A stretch of DNA of 64,000 nucleotides from Halorarum salinum (GCF_013402875.1 NZ_CP058579.1:1674001-1738000), one strand, 5' to 3'; counted from the first letter of the stretch, positions 17,734 through 26,913 are shown. The notes: a model not told the origin generated them from the sequence alone. Program-made: numbers and translations.

Positions 17734-19095
17734 ATGAACCTGTTCGGTACCGCCGGCATCCGCGGCAGCGCCGAGAGGCGCGTCACGCCGGAACTCGCGC
17801 TCGACGTGGCGCGCGCGGTCGGGACCGCAGCGCGCGAGGCGGGCGACCGGGAGTTCGTCGTCGCCCGCGACGGCCGCGTCACCGGGCCGTCGCTCGCCGC
17901 CGCCGTCGAGGCGGGGTTGACCTCCGCGGGCGCGGACGTCACTCGGCTCGGTCAGCTTCCGACGCCCGGACTGGCGTTCGCCTCGCGGGGACGCCACGGC
18001 GTGATGCTCACGGCCTCGCACAACCCCCCGGCCGACAACGGCATCAAGGTGTTCCGCGACGGCGTCGAGTACGCACAGACCGCCGAGACCGACGTCGAGG
18101 AACGGGTCGCGGCCGGCGCCGCCCCGGCACGGTGGGACGAGTGGGGCGAGGCCGCCGAGGCAGACGTGCTCGCTTCGTACCGCGAGGCGGTGGCGACGTA
18201 CGCGGCCCGGTTCGGCGCGGACCCCGCCGGCGTCCGTGTCGCGGTCGACTGCGGGAACGGGATGGCGGCGCTCGTGACGCCCCACGTGCTCCGCGAACTC
18301 GGCGCCGACGTCGTGACGCTGAACGCGAACGTCGACGGGCACTTCCCGGGCCGGGAGTCGAAGCCGACGCCGGAGTCGCTCGCGGACCTCCGCGCGTTCG
18401 TGCGCGACGACGGGGCGGACTTCGGCATCGGTCATGACGGGGACGCCGACCGCATCGTCGTCGTCGACGCCGACGGGGAGGTCGTCCACGAGGACACGGT
18501 GCTCGCGGTCCTCGCGGAACGGTACGTCCGGGAGAGCGACGCGGCCGACCCGGTCGTGGTGACGACGCCGAACGCCTCGGGCCGGATCGACGAGCGGGTG
18601 CGCGCGGCGGGCGGGCGCGTCGAGCGCGTCGCGCTTGGCTACCTTCACGACGGCATCGCGGCCGCCCGCGAGGCCGGGAGCGACGTCGTGTTCGCGGCCG
18701 AGCCCTGGAAGCACGTTCACACCGGGTTCGGCGGGTGGATCGACGGCGTGGCGAGCGCGGCCGTGCTAACCCGACTCGTCGCCGCCGAGGGGCTCGCGGG
18801 CCTGCGCGACCCGGTGACCGAGCGACCGTACCGGAAGGTGAGCGTCGACTGCGGGGACGACGCGAAGGTCGCGGTCATGGAGCGACTCGCCGTCACGTTG
18901 CCGGAGGCGTTCCCGGAGGCGTCCGTCTCGACGGAGTACGGGGTGCGGCTCGCCTTCCCCGACGACGCGTGGGCGCTGGTGCGGCCGAGCGGGACCGAGC
19001 CGTACGTCCGCGTGTACGCCGAGAGCGACGACGTGGACGAGCTGGTCGCGTCGGTGACCGACGTCGTGGAGGACGCCGTCGCGGATATCGGGTAG
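17734..19095 (+). CDS. Alpha-D-phosphohexomutase family protein (GlmM/Pmm-like, odd substrate loop)
   Basis: A 453-residue mutase. Catalytic phosphoserine loop TASHNPPADNGIKVF (around S91-N93), metal-binding GHDGDADRIVV (about residues 232-242) and phosphate-binding RPSGTEPYVRVY near the C-terminus are intact. The sugar-specificity loop, usually GGExSGH or GEPSG, reads AAEPWKHVHTGFGGWIDG, so substrate may not be glucosamine or mannose phosphate. It lies 52 nt before a nucleoside-type ABC transporter, so a phosphopentomutase role is possible; this is inference. A TATA-like CTTTTAG (17705-17711) supports ATG 17734. Confidence 0.85.
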   Translation: MNLFGTAGIRGSAERRVTPELALDVARAVGTAAREAGDREFVVARDGRVTGPSLAAAVEAGLTSAGADVTRLGQLPTPGLAFASRGRHGVMLTASHNPPADNGIKVFRDGVEYAQTAETDVEERVAAGAAPARWDEWGEAAEADVLASYREAVATYAARFGADPAGVRVAVDCGNGMAALVTPHVLRELGADVVTLNANVDGHFPGRESKPTPESLADLRAFVRDDGADFGIGHDGDADRIVVVDADGEVVHEDTVLAVLAERYVRESDAADPVVVTTPNASGRIDERVRAAGGRVERVALGYLHDGIAAAREAGSDVVFAAEPWKHVHTGFGGWIDGVASAAVLTRLVAAEGLAGLRDPVTERPYRKVSVDCGDDAKVAVMERLAVTLPEAFPEASVSTEYGVRLAFPDDAWALVRPSGTEPYVRVYAESDDVDELVASVTDVVEDAVADIG

Positions 19096-19147
19096 CTCTC
19101 GGCCCGGATACGACGATTTTAACACCCTCTGTTCCACCACTCAGGGT

Positions 19148-20314
19148 ATGCCCCGGAACATCGACAGGCGGACGTTCGTGAAAGGTGCCGGCGCCGGCGG
19201 AATCGCGGGACTCGCCGGTCTCGCCGGGTGCACCGGCGGCCCGGAGGACGACGGTTCCTCGGGCGAGGACGGCACCGACTCCCCGGACGACACCGGAACG
19301 CCGTCGGGCGAGGACGGCAATGGGTCGGCCGACGGATCGGCCGAACTGAACGTCGGCATGGTGTACGCGACGGGCGGGCTCGGCGACGGGTCGTTCAACG
19401 ACCAGGCCCAGACGGGTCTCCAGCAGGCCGCCGAGGAGTTCGACGTCGGCTACGACGAGTCCCAGCCCGACGAGGTCTCCCAGTTCGCGAACTACCAACA
19501 GCAGTACGCCCAGTCGACCGACCCGGACTACGGGCTCGTCTCCTGCATCGGGTTCCTGCAGGCGGACGCGCTGGGGGAGACGTCGGCCGACTTCCCGGAC
19601 CAGGACTTCATGATCGTCGACGAGGTCGTCGAGAACGACAACGTCGCCTCCTACACGTTCGCGGAACACGAGGGCTCGTTCCTCGTCGGCCAGCTGGCCG
19701 GCCTGCTGACGACCCAGGAGTTCTCCGCGGGCGCCGGCTCCACCGACCCCGACTCGACGAGCGTGGGCTTCGTCGGCGGCGTCGAGAGCGCGCTCATCCA
19801 GAAGTTCGAGGCCGGGTTCCTCGCGGGCGCGGCACACGCGAACGCGGACGTCGACATCCAGACCACGTACGTCGGCGACTTCAACGCCCCGGGCGCCGGG
19901 CAGGAGGCGGCGCTCGCGATGTACAACAACGGCGCGGACGTCGTCTACCACGCCGCGGGCAACACCGGCACGGGCGTGTTCCAGGCGGCCCAGGAGGCCG
20001 GCCGGTTCGCCATCGGCGTCGACCAGGACCAGTCGCTGACCCGCCCGAACTACTCGGACGTCATCCTCGCCTCGATGGTGAAGCGGGTGGACACGGCCGT
20101 CTACAACTCCATCGAGGCCAAGCTGAACGGGGAGCTCCCCACCGGCGACCTCGTCGCGCTCGGCCTCGAACAGGAGGGCGTCGCGGCCGTCTACGGCGAC
20201 GAACTCGGGAGCGAACTCCCCGAGGAGGTCACGAGCGCGGTCGAGAGCTCGCGGGAGGCCATCATCGGCGGCGAGCTCGAGGTCCCGCAGAGCCCGAGCG
20301 ACGTCTCCGAGTGA
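19148..20314 (+). CDS. BMP family (nucleoside) ABC transporter substrate-binding lipoprotein
   Basis: A 388-residue lipoprotein with a Tat-type signal (RRTFVKGAGAGGIAGLAGLAGC; twin Arg and LAGC lipobox), an acidic Ser/Thr/Gly linker to about residue 60, then the BMP/PnrA fold: NVGMVYATGGLGDGSFND, ISC-type GFLQADALGE, and GFVGGVESALIQKFEAGF, HAAGNTGTGVFQAA. PnrA/BMP proteins bind purine nucleosides or guanosine. ATP-binding and permease genes follow, so it belongs to one importer, though a 207-nt gap with its own promoter separates it from them. Confidence 0.92.
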   Translation: MPRNIDRRTFVKGAGAGGIAGLAGLAGCTGGPEDDGSSGEDGTDSPDDTGTPSGEDGNGSADGSAELNVGMVYATGGLGDGSFNDQAQTGLQQAAEEFDVGYDESQPDEVSQFANYQQQYAQSTDPDYGLVSCIGFLQADALGETSADFPDQDFMIVDEVVENDNVASYTFAEHEGSFLVGQLAGLLTTQEFSAGAGSTDPDSTSVGFVGGVESALIQKFEAGFLAGAAHANADVDIQTTYVGDFNAPGAGQEAALAMYNNGADVVYHAAGNTGTGVFQAAQEAGRFAIGVDQDQSLTRPNYSDVILASMVKRVDTAVYNSIEAKLNGELPTGDLVALGLEQEGVAAVYGDELGSELPEEVTSAVESSREAIIGGELEVPQSPSDVSE

Positions 20315-20463
20315 GTTCGCGCGGGTCGCCGGGCGAATTCGGGTGACTCCCCCGGTGAGTCCGGGAAACTTCCCCGATGATCCGGCGGGTGTCCCGGAGT
20401 AGGTTCGACGGCGACCGCCCGTGACGGGATCCGGGATCTCCCCGCCCCCGACGCGCATCGTTT

Positions 20464-20489
20464 CGGCCCGTCCGGACCGAAACGGGCCG
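20464..20489. promoter_or_regulatory. Inverted repeat next to the ABC ATPase promoter
   Basis: CGGCCCGT (20464-20471) and ACGGGCCG (20482-20489) form 8-bp arms with a 10-nt spacer. The right arm touches the TATA-like GTTTATGC (20489-20496), itself 27 nt before the ATPase ATG. This is where a repressor or activator would act; alternatively it is the terminator hairpin of the lipoprotein gene. Confidence 0.4.
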
Positions 20490-20521
20490 TTTATGCCGCC
20501 ACCGTCGAAAGGACCGACAGG

Positions 20522-22126
20522 ATGACGGAGGCCGTCCGCCTCGACGGAATCACGAAACGTTTCCCCGGCGTCGTCGCCAACGACGACGTGACGCTCTCCG
20601 TCGAGCGGGGGACGGTTCACGCCCTGCTCGGCGAGAACGGCGCCGGCAAGACGACGCTGATGAACGTCCTCTACGGGCTATACGAGCCGACCGAGGGAGA
20701 GGTGTACGTCGACGGCGACGGCCTGGAGGTCGACGAGGACGGCGAGTACGCCGCGCCGCCGCGCAGGTTCGACGCGCCGCGCGACGCCATCGACGCCGGC
20801 GTCGGGATGATCCACCAGCACTTCATGCTCGTCGACCCGATGACGGTCGCCGAGAACATCACGCTCGGCAACGAGCCCCGCAAGTGGGGCGGGCTGGCGA
20901 TCGACCGCGACCGCGCGCGCGAGTCGGTGCTCGACCTCTCCGAGCGGTACGGCTTCGACGTCGAACCGGACGCGACCGTCGCGGACGTGAGCGTCGGCGT
21001 CCAGCAGCGCGTCGAGATCCTCAAGGCGCTGTACCGCGGCGCCGACGTGTTGATCCTGGACGAGCCGACGGCCGTGCTCACCCCACAGGAGGTGGAGGAC
21101 CTCTTCGAGGTGCTGGACGAACTGACGGCGCAGGGGAAGACGGTCATCTTCATCACGCACAAGCTGGGCGAGGCGCTGGAGGCCGCCGACGAGGTGACCG
21201 TGCTCCGGGACGGCCGCAACGTCGGCAGCGTCCGGACCGACGAGACCTCCCGCGAGGAGCTCGCGGAGCTGATGGTCGGCCGCGAGGTCGTGCTCGAGAC
21301 GGAGTCGACGCCGGCCGACCCCGGCGCCCCCGTGCTCGACGTGGACGGCGTCACGGCCACCGACGACCGCGACGTGGTGGCGGTCGACGACGTCTCCTTC
21401 ACCGTCCGCGAAGGGGAGGTGTTCGGCGTCGCCGGCGTTGACGGCAACGGCCAGTCGGAACTGGTGGAGGTGATCACGGGCTTGCGCGACCCCGACGAGG
21501 GTGCCGTCGCGCTCGACGGACGCGACGTGACCGACGCCCCGCGGCGCGAGCGGACCCGAGCGGGGATGGCGTACATCCCCGAGGACAGGCAGGAGCGCGG
21601 GCTCGTCATGGAGTTCGACCTGACCGAGAACGGCGTGCTCGGCTCCCAGCACGACGCGCCGTTCGCCGCGGGCGGGCGCCTCGACTGGGGCCGCGCCGGC
21701 GAGCACGCGGAGGGCGTCATCTCGAAGTACGACGTGCGCCCCCCGGACGCGCGTGCGACCGCGAAGTCGCTCTCGGGCGGCAACCAGCAGAAGTTCATCG
21801 TCGGCCGGGAGTTCGCCCGCGAGCCGACCTGTCTGGTCGCCTCCCACCCGACCCGCGGGGTCGACATCGGCTCGACGGAGTTCATCCACGACCGGCTGCT
21901 GGACCTCCGGGACGACGGCCGCGGGGTGCTGCTCGTCTCCTCGAAGCTCGACGAGGTTCGCGGGCTCTCGGATCGGCTCGCGGTGATGTACCGCGGTCGG
22001 ACCGTCGCGGTCGTCGACCCCGACGAGGTGACCGAGGAACAGCTCGGGCTGCTGATGGCCGGCGAGACGCCCGACTCGGTGCCGCGCGCCCCGACGAGGG
22101 AGGTCACGGGGGCGGCCCATGAGTGA
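20522..22126 (+). CDS. Nucleoside-type ABC transporter, double ATPase subunit
   Basis: A 534-residue fused pair of ABC domains. Domain 1 has Walker A GENGAGKTT, signature-like VSVGVQQRVEILKAL and Walker B LILDEPTAVLTP. Domain 2 has a degenerate Walker A GVDGNGQSEL, signature LSGGNQQKFIVGRE and the altered Walker B LVASHPTRGVDIGS, both normal for the RbsA/NupA class. It powers uptake of the ligand bound by the BMP lipoprotein. Its stop overlaps the next permease start by 8 nt. Confidence 0.93.
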   Translation: MTEAVRLDGITKRFPGVVANDDVTLSVERGTVHALLGENGAGKTTLMNVLYGLYEPTEGEVYVDGDGLEVDEDGEYAAPPRRFDAPRDAIDAGVGMIHQHFMLVDPMTVAENITLGNEPRKWGGLAIDRDRARESVLDLSERYGFDVEPDATVADVSVGVQQRVEILKALYRGADVLILDEPTAVLTPQEVEDLFEVLDELTAQGKTVIFITHKLGEALEAADEVTVLRDGRNVGSVRTDETSREELAELMVGREVVLETESTPADPGAPVLDVDGVTATDDRDVVAVDDVSFTVREGEVFGVAGVDGNGQSELVEVITGLRDPDEGAVALDGRDVTDAPRRERTRAGMAYIPEDRQERGLVMEFDLTENGVLGSQHDAPFAAGGRLDWGRAGEHAEGVISKYDVRPPDARATAKSLSGGNQQKFIVGREFAREPTCLVASHPTRGVDIGSTEFIHDRLLDLRDDGRGVLLVSSKLDEVRGLSDRLAVMYRGRTVAVVDPDEVTEEQLGLLMAGETPDSVPRAPTREVTGAAHE

Positions 22127-23390
22127 GGACGGCTCCTCGCCCGGCGGGTCCGGCGCGCCCGACGGGGGCCCCGAGTCGGCGTTCCGGAACCGGGCGATGC
22201 GGATGCTGATCGGGCTCTCCCGCGCCTCCGGGACCGAGCGCCTGCTCATCTCCGGCTCGGCGCTGCTGCTGTCGGTCGCCATCGGCTTCCTGCTCGTCCT
22301 CGCGGCCGGGCGGATGACCTCCTGCGGGTCGGCGTCCTTCTCGCTTCTCGGCGTCGGCTTCTGTTACGACCCGTTCGTCGTGTTCGACCGGCTGTTCCTC
22401 GGCGCGTTCGGGGACCTCGCGGCGAACCCCCTGAACGGCCAGTTCGCGACGACGCTCGCGGAGACGACGGTGCTGCTTTTCACCGGGCTCGCCGTCGCGG
22501 TGGCGTTCAAGGCGGGCATCTTCAACATCGGCGGGCAGGGCCAGCTCGTCGTCGGCGCGCTGGCGACGGCGCTCGCGGTGCTCCCCGCCTCCTCGTTCGT
22601 CTCGGGGGTCGCGGGGACGCTCGTGCTCGTCCCGTTCGGCCTGCTCGTCGGCGCCGCGGCGGGCGGGCTGTTCGGCGCCATCCCGGGCGCGCTGAAGGCG
22701 TACGCGGACGCGAACGAGGTGATCACGACGATCATGCTCAACTTCGTCGCCACCTCGGTCGCGCTCTACCTGGTGCAGAACCACTTCAAGGACCCCGACA
22801 GCTTCGCGACCCAGACCGTCGCGCTCCCGGGTCACGCGACGTTCCCCAGCCTCGTGTTCCCGGCGCGGGCGGACGTCTCGCTCGTCGCGCTCGCGTTCGC
22901 GCTGACGCTCGCGGCCGCGATGGCGTACCTGCTCGCGCGCACGGCGTTCGGCTACGACCTCCGGACGAGCGGGCTCCAGCCCGAGGCGGCCGAGTACGGC
23001 GGCGTCGACGCCCGTCGGACGGTCGTCGCGAGCATGACGCTCTCGGGCGCGCTGGCCGGCATCGGAGGCGCCGTGTACGTGCTGATGATCCTCGGGAACT
23101 TCCAGGTCGGCGTCCCCGACTACGGTTTCGACGGCATCACCGTCTCCATCCTCGCCGGAAACAACCCGCTGGGGGTCATCCCCGCCGCGCTGCTGTTCGG
23201 GGTGCTGAAGTCCGGGAGCATCGTCGTCGACGTCGGCACCGACGTCCCGCCGGAGCTCGTGGGCGTGCTCCGCGGGCTCATCGTCCTGTTCGTCGCCATG
23301 CCGGAGTTCTTCCGGATGGCCGGCAGGTACGCCGGGCTGGACGAACCCGACGAGGGGGCTGTGGCGACCGACGGGGGTGAGTCCGGATGA
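22119..23390 (+). CDS. Nucleoside-type ABC transporter permease 1
   Basis: A 423-residue BPD_transp_2 (RbsC/YufP-type) permease with about ten TM helices. It has the core loop FKAGIFNIGGQGQLVVGAL and the EAA-like region AYGGVDARRTVVASMTLSGALAGIGGAVYVL. An acidic Ser/Gly N-terminal tail of about 20 residues precedes the helices. It overlaps the ATPase gene and the next permease (4 nt), showing translational coupling. Confidence 0.92.
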   Translation: MSEDGSSPGGSGAPDGGPESAFRNRAMRMLIGLSRASGTERLLISGSALLLSVAIGFLLVLAAGRMTSCGSASFSLLGVGFCYDPFVVFDRLFLGAFGDLAANPLNGQFATTLAETTVLLFTGLAVAVAFKAGIFNIGGQGQLVVGALATALAVLPASSFVSGVAGTLVLVPFGLLVGAAAGGLFGAIPGALKAYADANEVITTIMLNFVATSVALYLVQNHFKDPDSFATQTVALPGHATFPSLVFPARADVSLVALAFALTLAAAMAYLLARTAFGYDLRTSGLQPEAAEYGGVDARRTVVASMTLSGALAGIGGAVYVLMILGNFQVGVPDYGFDGITVSILAGNNPLGVIPAALLFGVLKSGSIVVDVGTDVPPELVGVLRGLIVLFVAMPEFFRMAGRYAGLDEPDEGAVATDGGESG

Positions 23391-24523
23391 GCGACGACGC
23401 CGTCGAGGCGGGCGCGGGGACGCTGGACCGGCTCACCTCGGTCGGCCTCCGGACGGGGATCGGGCTCGTGGCGCTGGCCGCCTTCGCGGTCGTCGTCGTC
23501 GTCGGCGCCCTCACGCCGGGGACCCCGCTCGGGCGGTTCGTGCGCGTGCTGTTCGCGAACTCCACCGTGTCGGCGGCGCTCCGGCTCTCGGTGCCCATCG
23601 CGTTCGCGGCGCTGGGCGGCATCTTCGCCGAGAAGTCGGGCGTCATCAACATCGGGCTGGAGGGGCTGCTCATCATCGCCGCGTTCGGCGGCGTCTACGT
23701 GGCCGACGTCACGGGGAGCGTCTGGTTCGGGCTGCTCGGCGGCGTGGTCACCTCCGTCCTGCTCGCGCTGCTGTTCGCGGTCGTCTGCATCGAGTTCCGC
23801 GCGGACCAGATCATCGCGGGGCTCGCGGTGTGGCTCATCGCGCTCGGGCTGGCTCCGTTCCTCTCGCAGGTCGTCTACGGGAGCACGAACACCGAGGGCG
23901 TGGGGACGTTCCGGACCGTCCCCCGGATGCTCGCCGAGAGCAGCCTCCCGGTGCTCTCGACGATGGTCGTCGACGGGCTGGCGTGGGCGGCGGACCTGCC
24001 GACCGTCGGCGCGCTCTTCTCCGCCACGCCGGTGGTGTATCTCATGTTCGTCGCGGTCGCGGCCTCGTGGTGGACGATGAACCGGACCTCGTTCGGCCGG
24101 CACGTCCGCGCGTCCGGGGAGAACCCGAAGGCGCTCGACACGGCCGGCGTGAACGTCTCGCTGGTCCGGTACAAGGCGGTGCTCCTGTCGGGCGTGCTCT
24201 CGGGCATCGGCGGCGCGGCGCTCGCGCTCTCCATCGGCCAGTTCTCCGGGAGCGGGCCGACGATGGTGAACGGCAAGGGGTTCATCGCCATCGTCGCGTA
24301 CCTGTTCGGCAACTACAACCCGATCGGGGCGCTGCTTTCGACGCTGCTGTTCGCGGGCCTGGACGCGCTCCAGCTCACCCTGCAGGCGCGGAGCCTGTTC
24401 GCCATCCCCTCTGAACTGGTGCGGACGGTCCCCTACGTGACCGTCATCGTCGTGCTCGCGCTGTTCGGTCGGACCCGCATCCCCGAGGCCGCCGGCGACC
24501 ACTACGAGTCGGGCGAGGAGTAG
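23387..24523 (+). CDS. Nucleoside-type ABC transporter permease 2
   Basis: A 378-residue permease of the same family (YufQ-type) with eight to ten TM helices; the core loop EKSGVINIGLEGLLIIAAFGG and the domain NVSLVRYKAVLLSGVLSGIGGAALAL match permease 1. The two permeases form the heterodimeric channel. This is the last gene of the operon; a 22-bp tandem repeat follows its stop. Confidence 0.92.
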   Translation: MSDDAVEAGAGTLDRLTSVGLRTGIGLVALAAFAVVVVVGALTPGTPLGRFVRVLFANSTVSAALRLSVPIAFAALGGIFAEKSGVINIGLEGLLIIAAFGGVYVADVTGSVWFGLLGGVVTSVLLALLFAVVCIEFRADQIIAGLAVWLIALGLAPFLSQVVYGSTNTEGVGTFRTVPRMLAESSLPVLSTMVVDGLAWAADLPTVGALFSATPVVYLMFVAVAASWWTMNRTSFGRHVRASGENPKALDTAGVNVSLVRYKAVLLSGVLSGIGGAALALSIGQFSGSGPTMVNGKGFIAIVAYLFGNYNPIGALLSTLLFAGLDALQLTLQARSLFAIPSELVRTVPYVTVIVVLALFGRTRIPEAAGDHYESGEE

Positions 24524-24576
24524 CGGCGGGCCGTCGCCTCCATTCGTGGCGCGTTAGCCGGTCGCATCGGGAGTCT

Positions 24577-24642
24577 CGTCCCCGCTCCCCGGGAACTTCG
24601 TCCCCGCTCCCCGGGAACTTCGTTCCCGCTACCCGGGACGCG
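24577..24642. repeat. 22-bp tandem repeat, two perfect and one imperfect copy
   Basis: The unit CGTCCCCGCTCCCCGGGAACTT occurs at 24577-24598 and 24599-24620, then a degenerate third copy at 24621-24642. It lies in the gap between convergent genes. Each unit contains the palindrome CCCGGG. Confidence 0.75.
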
Positions 24643-24668
24643 TGGTGTCGAGTCGATCGGTCGCGGCG

Positions 24669-25124
24669 TCACGTCTCGGGACCGTCCCCCGCTCCCCGGG
24701 CCGTATCGCCGTTCAGCGCGACGCCGAACGCCAGGAACGTCAACCCGACGTCCCTGACCAGCACGTCCACGTACGGCTCCCCGACGGCGACGCCGACACA
24801 GAGGTTCACGACGACGCCCAGGAGCGAGAGCGCCGTCACGGACGCCACCGTCGGCGTGTGCCAGTCGGCGAGCAACAGGAGCCCGAACAGCACCTCGCTG
24901 ACCCCGAACAGGACGAACGTCGGGGAGAGCGGGAGGAGCCCGGTCGGCCAGAGGGCCGCGAACGGCGGCGCCAGGTACGCGTGCCAGGCCGCCGGCGCGA
25001 CGAGCTTGTGACCGCCGGCCAGCAGGATGGTGACGCCGAGTCCGCCCCGAAGGAGGACCCCCGCGAGCCGGTCGTAACGCGTCACGACTGCGTCGAACTG
25101 ATCGAGGGCGTCCGCCGAGGGCAT
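24669..25124 (-). CDS. DoxX-like four-TM membrane protein
   Basis: A 151-residue membrane protein with a short acidic N-terminus and four hydrophobic helices: LLRGGLGVTILLAGGHKLV, FVLFGVSEVLFGLLLLADW, SVTALSLLGVVVNLCVGVAV and VGLTFLAFGVAL. The layout and GGHK segment resemble DoxX/DoxD-type proteins. The start at 25124 excludes eight extra residues with no support. Partner unknown. Confidence 0.7.
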   Translation of the reverse strand: MPSADALDQFDAVVTRYDRLAGVLLRGGLGVTILLAGGHKLVAPAAWHAYLAPPFAALWPTGLLPLSPTFVLFGVSEVLFGLLLLADWHTPTVASVTALSLLGVVVNLCVGVAVGEPYVDVLVRDVGLTFLAFGVALNGDTARGAGDGPET

Positions 25125-25257
25125 GTCACACACTCCACCCGCGGTCACTTCAAGGAATCCCGTCCTGCGGGTGCCGGCCGGACGCGGCCGGGGCGGGCCG
25201 GAATCGGGTCCGCGCAGGGAATAAAGAGTTTAGGCCCGGCGGAAGGGAGTTCGACCA

Positions 25258-26628
25258 ATGACCACGTACGAGCCGGACGTCGCGGTGGTCGGCGCGGGCA
25301 CCGCGGGCTGTTACGCGGCCGCCACGGCGGCCGACGCGGGCCTCGACGTCGTCGTCGTCGAGCGCAAGGACGAGGAGGAGGCGGGCCACATCGCCTGCGG
25401 GGACGCGCTGAAGGGCGCCGACGCCTTCCCCGAGGCGATCCCGAAGGAGACCATCGAGCCGGCGTTCACGAACACCGGCGTCACGCACGGACGCTTCGAG
25501 ATTCCGAGCCACGACACGGTGCTCGAGATCCCGGTCCCCGGCGAACTCGCGGTGCTCGACCGCTGGGAGTACGGCCGGCGCATCATCCGGGGCGCGGCGG
25601 GTCGGGGCGTCGAGTTCCACTACGACACGGTCGTCCAGGACGTGACCCAGGACGACGACGGCACCGTGACCGGCGTCCGCGCCAAGCGAAAGGGCGACGT
25701 CGTCGAGTACGACGCGGAGATCGTCATCGACGCCGCCGGCTCGCTCTCCATCCTCCAGGACAAGGGCGACTTCGCCGACGCCACCTTCGACACGAACGTC
25801 TCCTACTCGCAGTTCTGCTCCGCCTACCGCGAGGTCGTCGAGGTTCCCGAACCCGTCGAGTGGACCGACGCGCTCGTGTTCAAGCCGACCAAGACCGCCG
25901 CGGGCTACCTCTGGTACTTCCCGCGCACGAGCACCGAGATCAACGCCGGCCTCGGCTTCCAGATGAACGAGGAGCCGATGAAGCTCGTCGAGGTCCTCAA
26001 GGAGGACCTCCGAAACCGCGCGGAGTTCGCCGGCGCGACGGTGAAGGACAAGCTCGGCGCCGCGCTCCCCACCCGCCGCCCGTACGACTCCGCGGTCGCG
26101 CCGGGCTTCGTCGCCGTCGGGGACGCGGCGGGCCACGTCAACCCCACCACCGGCGGCGGCATCGCGGGCGCCGCCTACGCGGGGAAGTACGCCGCCGAGC
26201 AGGCCGTGAGAGCCATCTCGGAGGGCGACGTGAGCGAGTCGGCGCTGTGGCGCTACAACGAGCGCGTGATGGACCACTTCGGCGCACGCTACGCGGGGCT
26301 GGACGTGTACAACATCCTCTCGACCGCGGTGGACGTCGACGACCTGATGGGGCTGATGGCGTCGCTGCCGGGCGAGAAGCTGGCGGAGGCGCTCTACTCC
26401 GGGAAGACGTCGATGGGGCTGGGGCTGAAGCTCCGCACCGCCGTCGACAGCTTCGGCTACTGGCGACAGATCCGGGACTTCTACCGGGTGAAGGGCCACG
26501 CGGAGGGACTGATCGAGCACTACGAGCGCTACCCCTCGCGGCCGGGGGCGTTCGAGGGCTGGCGGGCCCAGCGGGACGACCTGATGGAGGGCGTCTACGA
26601 GGCCACCGGGGCCGAGCCGAAGTACTAG
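25258..26628 (+). CDS. Geranylgeranyl reductase family flavoprotein
   Basis: A 456-residue FAD enzyme that saturates isoprenoid chains of archaeal ether lipids or related prenyl groups. FAD-binding GAGTAGCYAAATAADAG lies at residues 12-28, YGRRIIRGA in the middle, and the second FAD motif FVAVGDAAGHVNPTTGGGIA at about residues 281-300. The C-terminal part holds a substrate cavity domain with DVYNILSTAVDVDDLMGLM. A TATA-like GTTTAGG (25229-25235) precedes ATG 25258 by about 27 nt. The exact substrate (lipid core, menaquinone tail) is not readable. Confidence 0.88.
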   Translation: MTTYEPDVAVVGAGTAGCYAAATAADAGLDVVVVERKDEEEAGHIACGDALKGADAFPEAIPKETIEPAFTNTGVTHGRFEIPSHDTVLEIPVPGELAVLDRWEYGRRIIRGAAGRGVEFHYDTVVQDVTQDDDGTVTGVRAKRKGDVVEYDAEIVIDAAGSLSILQDKGDFADATFDTNVSYSQFCSAYREVVEVPEPVEWTDALVFKPTKTAAGYLWYFPRTSTEINAGLGFQMNEEPMKLVEVLKEDLRNRAEFAGATVKDKLGAALPTRRPYDSAVAPGFVAVGDAAGHVNPTTGGGIAGAAYAGKYAAEQAVRAISEGDVSESALWRYNERVMDHFGARYAGLDVYNILSTAVDVDDLMGLMASLPGEKLAEALYSGKTSMGLGLKLRTAVDSFGYWRQIRDFYRVKGHAEGLIEHYERYPSRPGAFEGWRAQRDDLMEGVYEATGAEPKY

Positions 26629-26638
26629 GACGAACCTC

Positions 26639-26702
26639 TTTTGCGGGGGCATGTCCTCGCGCGTCGGCTCCGCCGACGCGCTGCGGCCAGACCCCCGCAA
26701 AA
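26639..26702. other. Nested inverted repeats (RNA hairpin or terminator) after the geranylgeranyl reductase
   Basis: Outer arms TTTTGCGGGGG (26639-26649) and CCCCCGCAAAA (26692-26702) are perfectly complementary over 11 bp. Inside them GCGCGTCGGC (26659-26668) and GCCGACGCGC (26672-26681) form a perfect 10-bp stem with a 3-nt loop. The element begins 11 nt after the stop codon of the reductase gene. It may be a terminator, an mRNA stabiliser or part of a dispersed repeat. Confidence 0.6.
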
Positions 26703-26913
26703 CCCGTTCATGCCAAAAGGCCGCTTGACTCGGTCGGCCTGGCTTCGCCGGGCCTCCCTCGCTCGCGGTGGGTGGCCCGGTGTCCCGCCGAAGGCCGGGC
26801 TGTCGCGGCACACCGGTTGATCTGCGATCGCGGAAAAGCCGGCTCCGGTGATTCGCGCGTCGTATGCGATTCGGGGCGTCTCGATTCGCGGCTCGGAGGG
26901 TCTGGTCTATGGC
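26703..26913. other. Intergenic stretch, GC-rich with more short inverted repeats, no gene seen
   Basis: The sequence continues with GGCC/GGGCC-type short inverted repeats around 26749-26795. No acidic open frame fits, and I see no tRNA or known RNA core. Confidence 0.35.

Noticed and set aside
26639-26830. Known structural RNA (SRP or RNase P RNA)
   Set aside because: The conserved cores of these RNAs are not present; only generic hairpins are seen.
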